Shown: positions 12,299 to 24,924, numbered from the stretch's first letter. The stretch: 64,000 nucleotides of DNA from Paracyclopina nana (GCA_019096065.1 JAGUCH010000002.1:15326501-15390500); one strand, 5' to 3'. The notes: generated by a model not told the origin, from the sequence alone. Numbers and translations are program-made.

Positions 12299-15200
12299 TT
12301 AATTAGTGTTTACATATGCTTCAACTCGATCTTCATAATTTAGTGGTGCCAAAAACTGAGTCAAACTTGTTTTTGGAATCCTATAAAAATATTCCAATTC
12401 AGGGTTTAGAACCCAATCATTTATAATGCCAAAACTGTGAATGAGCTCATAAACTTCTTGAGCAGATTGTAGCACATCTTCCCTTATTTGATTGAACTTT
12501 TCAATGTCTCCTTGGCTGAAGTATTGAGCAAGTCTGTATCGCTTTTGGCTGGCCATAAATCCAAATGCATTTTTGTATGAATCATATGCGACCTTCCACA
12601 TTTCACTGTCATCCACTTTTTTGCATTTATCTGTTTCAACTAAGTCTTGGCTAATTGGTAGCACAATTGGGGAGGCCTGGATGATTGAGGGCTTCATGAG
12701 AGGTTTGACATGCTCCCAAGTGCTTTCACCAAGTTTCAGCCAATATAGAGCACCAGCTGATCCAAGTCCTCCTAGAGTAGAAGTTGTTTTCAACAATAAA
12801 TTATTTTTTTATCATAATGTAAACATGATACATACCAATCATCACAAATCCTCTCAAATCTTTAAGGACAATCAAAGAAAAATCCTGGCTTGCTCTAGGC
12901 AATGTTGGACCAGGAGTAAATTTGCTTTGGCCGGACCTTAAAATTTCAGTTGTTTTTAGCTTCTTATTTGATACAAATCCACCTAATAAGAGAGTAAAAA
13001 AACTTGCTTGGTTTGATTGTGAACAAAGAGCAGCAGTTAATGAACCTGCAACAATAATAGCTGAGACACCTTTATCATCCATAAAAGTTGAGCAGGCATG
13101 ATTGCTCCTTGGCTGTAAAATATTAGGACCAATCTTCAAGGTTTTGGTGTCAATGTCATAAATAAGAAATATGCCTAGGTACCCTTGGTCATTCACACCA
13201 CCAATAATCCCAATTTGAGATTGATTTAAGTTTATCAAACATGAATGGGAAAATTTTATTGGGAGGGCAATTTCAATATGGAATGAAGAGTTTGAGTACA
13301 ATGCAAGCAAAAGTGCTCTGTTTTGTATGAATAGCACATTATTTATTGTAATGCCTCTGTGAGTTTGAAGAGGGTTATTTAGATCAGCAAATACATTCCA
13401 TGTGTGGTTTGAATATTGAAAACACTTCGATATAGGCTTATTTGTTCTTGTTAAGCCCCCACATAATATTGGATGTGTATTTAAGACTCCACCTATTGTT
13501 TGCTTCAAAGGAAAACTAGAAGAATCACCAACTTAATTTTCATAACTGTTCTAAGATTAAGAACTATATTTGTACAGATAGCTTGATCGTTTAATCCTGG
13601 TAAAAAAATTCATTTTCAAGTTTCATTTTCAAAGAATCCCTAGAGTATTATTCTAGAGTACATTTTCGAATAGCATCACTTTTAAAGATGTTTTCTATTA
13701 ATTAAGTTGGTGAGTATTACCTGAAATTATCAGCCCAGAGACATGTCTCAATTGCTGACATATCTTGAAAGCTATAAACTGCAAATTGTCTTGAAACATA
13801 CTCTAACATATCATCATTTTCTGGTTTAAATGGATCAAATTTTTTCTCCGCTCTTATTGGTTTTGGAATCCTAAACATTTAAGATAATTTTGATTTTTGA
13901 TTTCTTAATCCACTTGCCAATTGTTGTTACCTTCTTTTCAAGTTGCTAGCCATAAAGGGAAATCTGTCAATTCCTGTACCCACCAGATAGTAAGTATTGT
14001 TGCTTTCTGGGACATCTGATGGAAAACAGAAAATTAATCGAGTCTTGATTTTTATCAAAATTTCTAAATTATTTCTTCCATGCTTTATCATCAGCTTGCA
14101 GATCTTTCAGGGCATCCTTCAGCAATTAATATTAGCAATTTAATGCTCTGCAGCCAATAATTGTAAAAAAATACTTTTGGGACCATTTTTTATTTGTTTT
14201 ATGCTGCAATTCATGAGCATGATAAGAGAGAAATCATGCTTGGGACCTAGCACTACCAGCAAAAATGCACTACCCAGAGCCACAATATAAATAGCAAAAA
14301 ATAATGACATTATTATCAAAGTGTAAGTCTAGTCCCATTCTTTGAGGTCAACATAATCTAGAATGTAATGTGGCTGAACTAACCTATAGCAAGCAAGACA
14401 AATGTAGTTCGGTAAAATGACACGAGAGCTTTTTGGCGTCGCTAGTGGTCAGGGGGGCTTATTTGGCTCAAGATTAAAAAATATGCTCTTTAAAAGTAAT
14501 TTATTTTCATGGCCTAGTTCAGATATTCTTATCCATACACTGATTTTGAAGGCGAAAAATGAAGTTTTTTCTTCAATATTCACCGAATACCACCCTGAAC
14601 AAAAGTTTGCATACACCTCAGCAAGTAATCTGCCCCCCTAAAATACCGTGTCGCCACCTAGCGGAATTTTGAGTCCCTGATAAAACTCATTTGTCTTGCT
14701 TGCTATACACGGGGTCTAATTATGCCATGGAAGGGCTTCTGACAAAATAAATAGAAAAATGTGGATATAAACCGGTCAGAGCTACTCTTTCAAATGAGAA
14801 AAAGTCTGTCGCTTACAGAAAGAGTCTAATGAGGGCTAAATTTGACAGAGAAAGCTTATCGTTTGTAATCAAAATAGTAGGTGAAAATCTTGCCATTGAG
14901 GGATCGAGATACTGCTACTTTTTTATTTTTCCTTAAAAAAGGTACATCACCTTTATTCAATTTTCGCCTAAGTTACAATCCGAATTTTTCCGCTAGGCGT
15001 CGCTCAAATGTTTTGAATGAGGAGTCAATGGTAGCTCATAGGGGTAACTCACATCATACGCCATAGTGCAATCAACTTCTCTCGAGTCAATGGGGTAGCA
15101 AAATCTAATGTTGTATTTAGCCCTTTTTATGTATTTGATGACTGCAGAGCCTCCAACAAATGACAAAATCTTGGTTGCTTTAGGGTTAAAAAAGTTGTTT

Positions 15201-16394
15201 TGCTCACACAAAAAGAGCTATATGTAATAAAGTCAGTTTTGACTTGGACTTCATTTGAACATTTGAAGATTTTCAGTAAGCAGCAAAATTCAACTTAAAT
15301 CAATTGTTGTTGTGCCAATAAGTGGTCAGCTAGGTTGTGACTCAGGTAAAAGTTTAGGGCAAGACTGTCCAGTATGTCAGTTCTAGAGGGAAATTTTGAA
15401 ATTTTATCTCTCACCCTATCATTAGTTCCTTGGTCATTAGTTGCTAGGGCGCTAATGCAGCCCTATCATAAGAAAAGTGGGAAATTCAAATTCAAATTAT
15501 TACACCATTTTTTTAGTGCACACATGGGCAGAGCTTGCTAACCAGCTCTCCCAGACTGAGACGTTACATTAGAATTATTGGCTAAGTTAGGCTTTTTTTA
15601 TCAAACAGTTGCTATTTTATAAAACTAAATAAATTATTATAAACACAGCTCTCTAATTTTTTTCCTCAGAAGCCCCTCCATAGCATAGTCAGCCTATGAG
15701 CAGAAGTGCAGCTGTAATAGTGGGTCACCTTATATTCTAGATCGTCTTGGTTTGGGGTAGACATAATTTTGAACTCACTCTTAAGATTATATAGGGTACT
15801 TCTTCGTTTTGAGTGTACAAAGTGCTGAATTTAGTAGCACTTGTTACTTTGGGTACTTGGGACTTTAAAAATGTCATTAGGTGTCAACAACTTATCCATG
15901 TAAAAATTACCATTGATAGTAAAGTAGAAGCCATTAAGTCCAGTTGTTGAGTCAGTGCTTTGAGTGGTTGAGTTTAAAGAAAAACTGTAAACATTTGTGC
16001 TAACACCAGCTGTCCTTTCACGGGTTAAACTTTCAATTGTTGTGTTTGGTGAGGTAGTATCTGGCAAGTGGGCTACAGAATCAATGCTCATAGCATCATA
16101 ACCGTTTTTCAATAACTTTTCAGAAGTTGGTTGAACTACAATAGTTTGTGTGGCAATAGAAGTGTGCCTTTTTTCTCCTATTAAAGGCCAATAAAATGTC
16201 ACAGCTGGCACTTTAGCAGTTTTTTCTTGGGCTAGGTCAAGTTCATCTGTAATCAGCTTTATCAAATAACTTAAATATCCCGCCAACCAGTTAAGCCTCA
16301 TACTTATTCCTATTGGCTTAGTAAAAGCAAAATAAGTAAGAATTCCTGCACCAATTAGATATAAAATCAAGGGAATGAGACAAACAGCCTTCAT
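12299..16394 (-). CDS. Membrane-anchored kelch protein (5 exons, 644 aa)
   Basis: Exons in order of transcription: 15848-16394, 13931-14015, 13721-13870, 12836-13515, 12299-12771. The N-terminus (MKAVCLIPLILYLIGAGILT) is a signal peptide or signal anchor, followed by a Ser/Thr-rich stretch (residues about 60-180). The later exons carry a kelch array with about six strands, including ILCGG, IGIIGG, IIVAG, LLLGG and VMIGG. The exon 4 start was set at 13515 because the pyrimidine tract and phase 2 agree there. No LNR or PAN modules are seen. The region resembles the kelch part of the gene at 648-9279 (for example FPxPL before the first GG strand). The 1.8-kb first intron holds a transposon. Exon 1 to exon 2 is the weakest join: the donor at AAA|GTAACA is plausible but not unique. 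Confidence 0.58.
14016..15847 (-). other. Repeat-bearing first intron of the - strand kelch gene
   Basis: No exon is convincing here. The intron holds the 323-bp inverted-repeat element at 14385-14707. Immediately after it, 14722-14752 is a fragment (ATGGAAGGGCTTCTGACA...) that recurs at 62032-62064 in the NALCN intron, so it belongs to an interspersed repeat. Confidence 0.45.
14385..14707. mobile_element. Short inverted-repeat element (323 bp, TATAGC termini)
   Basis: The 20-bp segment at 14385-14404 is the exact reverse complement of 14688-14707 (TATAGCAAGCAAGAC...). Similarity continues inward with GCGTCGCTAG and GGGGGGC blocks. The ends are compatible with a TA target duplication as in Tc1/mariner-type MITEs. 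There is no coding capacity. Confidence 0.7.
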
Positions 16395-16607
16395 TATAGT
16401 TGAAAATTAACTAGATTGTGATAGCAATCTTGAAAATGGCCTTGTTTTTTATCAGCCAATCTAACTGCAGCAATGTTGACTTTTTAGAGCTTTACCATGA
16501 GCAGCAACTAAGGAGAAAGCAATTTCAACAATTTTAGTACATTTTTAGATTGATTTTTTAAGTTATCAGATATGCAAGCTTGACTGCAATCAGCAGTGGC
16601 TGACAAT
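16395..16607. promoter_or_regulatory. Short divergent intergenic region
   Basis: Only 213 bp separate the start codons of the - strand kelch gene (16394) and the + strand PAN-LNR gene (16608). Both transcripts must start within or near this interval, so a shared promoter is likely. No TATA box stands out. Confidence 0.4.
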
Positions 16608-19489
16608 ATGGCTGTTGCTCAACAGGGTGCAATTAACAAAAAGCTAGTGAATGCTGTTGTTACTGTTATTATTTTATGTGGAATATTTGCCATTCTTTGG
16701 ATGACCTCAAAAAGCATTGAGATTAAAAGTTATTTGCTCATTATCTGTGCGAGAGTGTATTGACTAAAGTAATCTTTAACTCCTAGCCACATCACAATTA
16801 CCAGACATCTTACTTCCAACATTAAGTACTGATCAAACTATGATTCCAACCATATTATTTCAATCAGAATTATCTTCATTGGATACAACTCTGAAGACCA
16901 CCACAGCCCAAACGACCACAGCAGCAAATGTGGTAATACTTTTTTAGTTTCTTATTATGTTACATGAGTTTTCAAAATAAAATGTTACAATTTGAGTAGG
17001 AATCATCAACTACTTCTCAAACATCAATGCTCCCTAGTAAACAGGTCTAATTCAGTATTATAGATCATTAAAAACTTATTTTCCAGAAACAACATTGCCT
17101 CTTGAACATACTCAGTTTGAAAAAATTATTTTAAGTGACTTGAAGTCAGAGGAAATGTCCTTCCAACTAAAAAACAACGCTAGTGATGAATGCTTCAATT
17201 TTTGTGGAAAAGATTGCTTGCTTGTAACCTTCATAAATGGCTCATGTTACATCAAAACGGAGAATGGAAGCCCAATTTTTAATTTGTCAATCAATGGAGA
17301 AAATTTGCACTTAAATAAGGGTATATATAGGTACTACTCACCTTTCATTTCCTTTTAATTTGGTGACCTTTTTTAGAATATGACTACTCCCACAATATGG
17401 TTACTTTGATAGCTCCATCTTACAAGATTCCCCACAACACCTTAACTATTAAAAAAGATATAAGTGAATTTGAATGCAGAGCAGCCTGCGTTTTATGGAA
17501 TTATCATTTTTCAATATTTGATGCTGAGCAAGGAAAATGTCTGCTTGGGCATTTTGATGTTTACACTAAACAAGCCGAAGCACCAATTAATTCACCCCTC
17601 TATGATATAACACTCAACTTAGGTAAAATACTTTGTTATTACCATGGTTAATGCTTGTATCAACTTTGGGCTCTTAAACTTGCTTTTGCTAGGCGCAGAT
17701 TTTACAAAGCTTTATTTTGGTTATTCAAAGCTTGTCATAAATGATACTGTATTTTTATCAGACAGTTTTTTTGCTGCTAAAGCCACCCATTCCTCAGTGA
17801 ACTCTTTGAACATCTGCCTTGCTTGGTCTTTCTTACAGTCAAGTGACTATGCATTTTACAATGAAACATCAAGGAAATGCAGCCAATCACTAAAATTAAG
17901 TGAAGCAAATATCCCTGTTGAAATGTATACTCAAACAGGGGCAACATTTAAGCATTTCCACCAGGGACCTGAATTGGTCCTTGGTAATGAAGCTCATCTT
18001 TGGGCTGATTTTGTGTTTGATGATATCACTATGCCTGATGAGTGTGCAATCAAATGCATGAGCTCAGATTTGTGCGCTTTCTTTGCATTTGTTGACTCAT
18101 TATGTTACCATGGATCATTCAGTAGTAGCCTACTGCAAATCACCATGAGCCCTGTGATTATGCACTTCAAGATGAGCCATTTGACTCCCCATTTTATTCC
18201 TGGCTCTGAAGGCATTAAGTTGAATCAAAATTGCATTGTACACTCTAGTTTATTTAAAAAATGCCCTAATATTTATGATGATCAACTTGGCAATGGACTT
18301 TGCGATGATTCATCAAATACCTTTGGTTGCAATTGGGACTATAATGATTGCTGCAAGCCTACTATTACCAAGGGTGATTGCAATGAATGCAAATGCAAGA
18401 AAACAAGCCTCTCAGACTGTCAACTATTTTGCTTACTTCATTCATCTAGTCTATGTCAAGGAATTCTTTATGAGAATGACACTTGCTTTTTTCTTCAAAA
18501 TCTTCCTTTTACATTGATGAGCAAGCCACCAAATCCTGGTCCTAAATTGAGTTCCAGCCTCTTTTATCGCTGTGACAGTCCATCAAATGCTATCAATCAT
18601 CACATAGATCCAATTCTAACTCACAAGAAGTGTCCCTACAGATTCTTAGGTTTGCTTGGAAATGGGGTTTGTGATGACTTATCTAACACTTTTGAATGCA
18701 ATTGGGACAATGATGAATGCTGCACTTCTATAATTCAAAAAGGAGAGTGTGAAGAGTGCAAGTGCAAAAGCTCTAATAGAAAACTTTTGGACATTGAAAA
18801 TGGTGAGTATTTTAGTCAACCCACTTTTAGAAGGATGTTTTGCAGATATAAGAAGACTCATGCCCCAGATTTCATAAGCTTTAATACAATAGGCAAACAA
18901 TTGTTAGCTTTTGAAAATTCAACTCATTTTGCCTGAACTTTAGTGAGCTGTCTATGTCAAACCAAAACTTGAAAAGTGCAATCAATACATTCTAGATCTG
19001 AAATGTCCTCTGAATAAGAGAGCCATAAGCCTTATCAACAACAATGTATGCAATGAAATGTTGAACTTTGATGAATGTGGATTATTTGATGGGGGTGATT
19101 GTTGCAAGCCGAACAGTCCATCAGATACTGAGGAAACTATGTTGATATCCACAAACTATCAATGCCACCTTGTAGAAGGGTTGCACTTGCCCAAAAATCC
19201 CTCAATTTTGGTGAATAAGTTTTACAATGGCACACATCAAGGCAATCCCAATTTTCAAGGCATTTCTGGCACAGCTGGAACAAGGCTTCATTTGTATGAT
19301 GCAAGAAAATCATCTGGTTTCAGTTTCTTTATGTACAATCTATATAAAATGGATAGTTTTATGAGGTCAAGAACTGGAGCACAAACTCTTCAAAAAGATG
19401 GTGTTGAGAGGTCGCCATTCTACAGTTTGGTTCCTCTTGAAAAGCATCTAAAAGAATTTGAAAATGAGTTGGGAGAGCGCCTCACATAG
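16608..19489 (+). CDS. Type II membrane protein with Thr-rich stalk, PAN-like and LNR modules (7 exons, 811 aa)
   Basis: Exons: 16608-16728, 16787-16932, 17000-17036, 17087-17320, 17377-17622, 17693-18802, 18948-19489. Exon 1 gives a short cytoplasmic tail and a hydrophobic segment (residues about 15-35), so a signal anchor. Exons 2-3 encode a Ser/Thr-rich stalk. Exons 4-6 encode repeated PAN/apple-like segments (CFNFCGKDC, CRAACVLW, CAIKCMSSDLC). Exons 6-7 contain three LNR modules: two very similar ones (GNGLCDDSSNTFGCNWDYNDCC and a GNGVCDD copy) and a diverged third (NNNVCNEM...DGGDCC). The C-terminal 90 residues have no recognised domain. Two alternative donors exist for exon 3; 17036 keeps the frame. 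It shares LNRs with the 648-9279 gene and PAN modules with the 9545-12122 gene. Function unknown. Confidence 0.65.
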
Positions 19490-21644
19490 GCCAGTACATG
19501 TTGAAAGGCACCTCATCAATCTATTGTTTCAAGAAAAAGTTCAAAGCTCAATTATTATGAAGAAAAACCAGTTGAAAAATCCTTGTCATGGGTAGTCTTT
19601 TTTTTAGCAGAGTGGAGCGAAGCAATTTGGTATAATCTATCTATTGTTTTTTCTTAGTGAATTGGGCTTTGCTTACAGAGGCTCTGGTAGTAATGATTTT
19701 TGCCGCTAGGAGGAGCTAATGATAGCCCAGCTAATAGCAGCGTAGGCTAAGCGGGCTGAAAATTGAATTTCGATCTGTTTCTGTTACCACCTGCCCCACT
19801 ACTAGCCCCGATCTAAAAATATTGAACCTCCAATCAATTTTTAAAGCAACCAGATTTGATATATTTCAACTACTTCACTAATATTTTAGTCTTGTAATTT
19901 TTAAAAAGCAAGTTTAAATCTAGTTTTGTAGTCATTTTATGGGCAAATTGAGTAATAATTGTATGCTTTGTAGGACAATTTGCACAAGAAAATCAAGCTT
20001 GATACCCGGTGGAGCTTTCTGGAAAAGGCAGAAAATCTCTCGTTTCTTGATAAGAACGCCAAATAATGAGTTTTTAAAAGTCAAAAAGCCAAATGATAAC
20101 GATTATGTGATAAACTAGTTGAAGCTACTTAGAAAAATAATTGGAGGTTACTCCTAATGCCATCTTTTTTACCATATTCGGAAAAATGTAACTACACCGT
20201 GAGCAAAGCCCAATTGAGCAGAAATTGACTTAACATTACTTACATAAAGAATGACCAAAATGTCATATGGGCTGAGGTAACTCTCTAAAAAAGTACTTTG
20301 AGCACTATACTACAACTACAAAGAGCTACCCTAACATTTTTTCATAGCAAATTGAAGATTTCTGCGGGCCCCACTCCTGATGTATAGCCCAAAACTTAGC
20401 TACTGAGCACATTTCTAACCCAATTTTACCAAAGATGGAGCCTACTCAGCACATTCAGCTGATTACAAAACTACTGAGTCTGTGAGTCACTTTCTCAGTG
20501 CTTTGTATCTCGGAATCTATCAAACTTTGACCCACAAAATATCAGCAACTGAGTGTCTCAGCACATAGCTATTTCCTTATATGATGTCACATTGAGCTAC
20601 TCAACCACTTTGTAAATCATATTCAAGTCGATAAAATGACTTGGTTTAAAAGGGTTCTAATTTCATTTTTCTATATTGTCAAATGTCAATTCTGCTCAAA
20701 AGCCAACCAAGACAAGCAGCTCTTCTCCTGTATTGGATAAGCTGCAATTTTTTTATGAATTGAATGAGGTTTTGACAAAATTTTAATTAATTAAACTCTG
20801 TATCAGCCCTGCTAAGGAAGAACTCGCTTTGGGTTTGAACAATGCTTTGCTCCTATAGTCCAAGGCGGCGGAAACACTGCTCCACCACCTTGGACACCGA
20901 GCCATTTTAAATAATTATGGTTTACGCAATGAAAGTAGCAATAATAGGGTTTTCCAGACAGCCCAAATCTTTAGTTGCAGATCTTTTGAACAATTTATAC
21001 ACTAAAATGTAGAAATCTCAGGATTTGCTATTCGCTAATTATTCTAGGGTCTACTAAACAGTTGTAACAGCGATGAATGAATGTGTTCATTTTGCATTTT
21101 CATCGCAAATTTCCCGCTAAAATAGTTACTGAGCTGGTTAAGGATGTGAGAAGATCACCCATTCTAATACTTCCTCCGAGTTTTCGCTAATTTGTTCGTT
21201 TAAAATTCAGTTGGTCCCAAATGTGGTCTGCTACAGAGAAAGGCTGAATGTGAGGTTGAGCATCAGCTGATGCAATTGTTGCGATCGCTTGGCCCAAGCT
21301 TTTATTGGAGCTGTACTATTCTTTTTGAGGCGCATTTTCCTATTGCCTCGCAGGCTTGTCTTTGATATGTCATTAGAATTGAGACAACATTTCTTATTTT
21401 GCTCAACTTTATCTGCAGTATTTCACACTACAATAATATAATAATGAAAATTGAACCAGCACTTTCGGGTAACTCTCGCAAAAATTGAGTGCTCGAGATA
21501 AAATCGATCCGCCAATTCAAGGTGAACTCAGTTCAGTTGACAAGAAAAAAAATTCACCTGAGAAGTAGTGGAATCATTTTGACGTCAATTTCGCAGCACA
21601 TAATGTAAACAATCCCGCAAAATAGCAATAGTCATTCTTTCATA
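19490..21644. other. Intergenic region before dishevelled
   Basis: No supported gene. It contains the inverted-repeat element at 19658-20217. The 3' part must contain the dishevelled promoter; I see no decisive core motif. Confidence 0.4.
19658..20217. mobile_element. Inverted-repeat element (about 560 bp)
   Basis: The left end TGAATTGGGCTTTGCTTAC (19658-19676) is matched in reverse complement by 20199-20217 with two differences. The interior has no long ORF. It is probably a non-autonomous DNA transposon; the target duplication is unclear. Confidence 0.45.
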
Positions 21645-24299
21645 ATGGAGGCCAACGGTGAAGACGGAGGCAAATCTGCCACCGACACCGAAGTCATTTA
21701 CTACATAGACGAGGAGGATGCTCCTTATGGAACAAAGATCCCAAAGGCAGCAGACTTTGTGACACTCGCCGATTTTAAGGCGATTCTTCCCGCAAGGCTT
21801 CATCGTTACAAGTACTTTTTCAAGAACAAAGATGCCGAATTCGGGATTGTGAAGCAAGAAATCGTGGACGATAATTCTAAGCTGCCGCTGTTCAACGGTA
21901 AAGTCGTTTCATGGCTTGTCGCTTCGGAGGGCTCCATGGTGTCAGAGGCCGTGAGCGGCCTCGAACGCGGCCCTGGAGTTGGCCAGACACGGCCTCCATC
22001 CTTCCACGGTCATTTAATGCTGGATGATGACGATGACACCGAATCGGCCATCACATCAGTGAGTCAGCAAGCTGCGAATGTGAGGTCAAGAAGGATGCCT
22101 CGGCCTTCAAACCAAGCTCGGCATCACGGTCACATGCCCCCGCCCTTGCCTGGACCCGGCATTCCAGCTCCGGGATCGAGGGTTCCGACTGAAACGACTG
22201 AAACATCGTCGTCAATGATGTCCTCAGAAATTGAGTCATCTATCTACGAATCAGAGGACGTTCAGTCGCAAGCCTCGTCTAGGTTCACGACCTCCACTGA
22301 CCACACATCCGTGTCGAGGCAGCTGATGATGCGTCACAGGCAGAAAAAGAGGTCGCGGCGGAAAGTTCCGGCTCATTTAGCCCGCGCAGGGTCCATGTCG
22401 TCAGTGACCGACTCAACCATGTCTTTGAATATAATCACTGTCAATTTGAACATGGACACCGTCAACTTTTTGGGGATTTCAATCGTTGGCCAGAGCAACA
22501 GAGACGGAAAAGGCGATTGTGGCATTTATGTTGGCTCGATCATGAAAGGTGGCGCAGTCGCTCTCGATGGCCGAATCGATCCTGGAGATATGATTCTGCA
22601 AGTGAATGAGATTAATTTCGAGGACATGACCAATGATGAGGCTGTTCAAATACTGAAGGAGGTTGTGCAGAAACCTGGCCCAATCAAGTTGGTAGTTGCC
22701 AAATGCTGGGATCCCAATCCTGGATCCTCTGCCAAAGGTGGTTTCTTGACCTTGCCTAGGTCTGAGCCTGTTCGTCCCATTGATCCCGGAGCTTGGGTTG
22801 CGCATACCGCAGCCGTCAGAGGTATTATCAGGATCATAATTAGGTTTTCGTGTTTTGTGTGTTGGTTTTTTTTTTGTTGCATGTTTTTTGTTCTCGTCTA
22901 ATTTAGGTGATGATTTCGGGTCGGTTTTTGGAGATCCAGTTATGATCATGGGCGGATCAAGTCGTGATCCACTCTTGGGTGTGTCTCTTTATTTTAATCT
23001 TCCTACGTTCTGTACACCTTACCGCATGTCTTTTTCTGAAACCCTTAACCGCTATGCTAATTGCTAAATTACGTTATAGGGGACTTCATGGGTCGTGCGC
23101 CGTCAGTGACGACACTGTCAAATTCCTCCATCGTTTCTAGCCAGGCGGAAACCGAAAGTATGATGATGTCATTACTGCTTGTCGCCTATTTGCAATGTCG
23201 ATTTTTATTTTCAGAATATTTGGGTATGCGGCAACGACCAACTACCGTTGATGGTCGCAACAACTCTGGACTAGATCTGCAGCAGCAGCAACAACAACTT
23301 CCGCTCACCATCAATTCGGGCATGCATGCCATTCTGAGAAAAATGAGAGCCCCCAACTCGGGCTTGGAGGTGAAAGACCGAACCTGGTTAAAGCTCAAGA
23401 TTCCCAATGCTTTTCTTGGTGCTGACTTGGTCCATTGGCTGCTATCCAATGTCGAAAGCTTTCAAGTATAAAAAGAAATTAATTTCTTTTCCACTCAATT
23501 TGCTGTAGCAGCATGAATTAATTTTTTAGGACCGACGAGAGGCCAGAAAATTCGCTGTTCACATGCTGAAAGGTGGATTTATCAAGGATACAGTCAACAA
23601 GTCCACTTTCAGCGAACAGTGCTACTACACCTTTGGTAATGAAGCCAACATAAGTGATTGTAAGTCAACCATCAATTGTTGGAGCCAACTCATTTCCTGA
23701 TGCTTTCACCTTTTAGCGTTAGGTCAAATTAACCTGAATGACAGCGGCCTATCTAGGGAAACTGTTGAGCCTCAGCTGACCACATTGCCAATGGGGTCTG
23801 GAGGCTCCGGAGGCTCCGGTGGTGGCATTTGGGGCGTGGGAATGACCTCACAGCCTCCAGCTGGACCTCCCATGTGGACTGACATGCCTTGGACCGGTCC
23901 TCCTTCGACAGGTTCGACAACCACTTATGGGCCCATTTACAACCCCTCTGCTCCCCCACCTTCTGCCAATTACGGAACGTACCACGGACTGGCTGGTGGT
24001 CACCATCCCAACCTCTACGGCGGCCAACAGCCTCTTTCAGTTAGTTCTGGCTCTGGTTCGCATCGCAGCAACAATCGACTGATGTTGGCTGGGAGCGGAT
24101 CTGGAAGCGAATCAGCTTCGGATGGTCGAGCTTCGAGTGTTTTGAGCACCGAAAAGAGCAGCCTCCTTCGGAACCAGGGTTTAATAAGATCAGGTAATGA
24201 TGAACTGCTTTAGCCCTCCGTTTCGCAGCTTTTGACATTTTATCTTTAGGTCCAGAAGGAAATCCGTTCAGGCCACAAGCAGTCTTCCAGGGACAATAA
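21645..24299 (+). CDS. dsh: Segment polarity protein dishevelled (7 exons, 744 aa)
   Basis: Cytoplasmic hub of canonical Wnt and planar cell polarity signalling, downstream of Frizzled. Exons: 21645-22821, 22907-22978, 23080-23157, 23215-23465, 23530-23659, 23717-24193, 24250-24299. Domains: DIX at residues about 14-96 ([17 protein letters not shown]), PDZ at about 261-350 ([11 protein letters not shown]...[20 protein letters not shown]), DEP at about 488-563 ([21 protein letters not shown]...FSEQCYY). A basic Ser-rich region precedes the PDZ and a Gly/Ser/Pro-rich tail follows the DEP. Exons 2 and 3 (72 and 78 nt, both phase 1-1) lengthen the PDZ-DEP linker and could be skipped without a frameshift; a glutamine run lies in exon 4. 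The last exon ends in VFQGQ, unlike the vertebrate DVL C-terminus. Family assignment is firm. Confidence 0.95.
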
Positions 24300-24498
24300 T
24301 TTTTACACTCTTACTAGCTATCATTGTTTCCATTTGCTACTGAATCTCTTTTTGTGCATTGAGCATAAATTGATGCCCACTTTCAATGGTGTCTTTTTTT
24401 TCAAAGTGGGCTTACATCGATAGGTAGATTTATGGTGCTTTAAACTCTGTTTGGTTATTCAGTACAGCGCAAATTAAAAGTTCACAAGATTGGAACTC

Positions 24499-24924
24499 CT
24501 AGAGGACAGTTTTGGCTTTCAAGTCTGGCATAACTATTCTGGATTCTCTGTCCTTGTTTTTGGTGTGCTCCTTCAGCAGACTCATAACTTCATTGTCAAA
24601 TTCCTCGGGAGTCTCCTTGTTGCCAGTAGCCCAGTAATAAATCTCCCAATCGTTGGATGGCAAGTTGATGAGCCTGTCATACAGAGCAAGCTGCTCATCA
24701 TTGAAGGTTGCCAGATATTTGCTTGCAAAAGATCCAAGCAGCAAGCCATTTTCAAGCATTCCTCTCTTGCGAGACTGATACATCAACCTTGATCTTTTCT
24801 CCTCCACTGGCTCATTGAACTTTTCTAGAAATGGTGGAATTGTCGGTTCCGAGGAAAGGTATCTGGCTGGCTTGAGAATTCTGACAGTAGCCCTTGTGCT
24901 AGCAAAAAGTGGCCGCAGAAACAT
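24499..24924 (-). CDS. SDHAF2: Succinate dehydrogenase assembly factor 2, mitochondrial
   Basis: SDHAF2/Sdh5 promotes covalent attachment of FAD to the flavoprotein subunit of complex II in the mitochondrial matrix. The 141-residue single-exon ORF starts with an Arg-rich, acid-poor presequence ([20 protein letters not shown]), typical of matrix targeting. The family core follows at residues about 45-125: [20 protein letters not shown], then [13 protein letters not shown] and WEIYYW. The gene sits 55 nt downstream of the RNF185 stop codon on the same strand, with a splice-acceptor-like TCTCTTTCTCATTCCAG ending 5 nt before the ATG. It is convergent with dishevelled (200 bp between stops). Confidence 0.93.
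   Translation of the reverse strand: MFLRPLFASTRATVRILKPARYLSSEPTIPPFLEKFNEPVEEKRSRLMYQSRKRGMLENGLLLGSFASKYLATFNDEQLALYDRLINLPSNDWEIYYWATGNKETPEEFDNEVMSLLKEHTKNKDRESRIVMPDLKAKTVL

Noticed and set aside
13516..13531. Alternative acceptor at 13531 for the kelch exon
   Set aside because: It needs phase 1 input, but the upstream exon ends in phase 2; the TTCTTCTAG acceptor at 13516 fits.
15831..16394. Single-exon 187-aa protein ending at 15831
   Set aside because: The frame can end there, but a donor at 15847 joins in phase to the downstream kelch exons, which otherwise lack a start; the single-exon reading remains the fallback.
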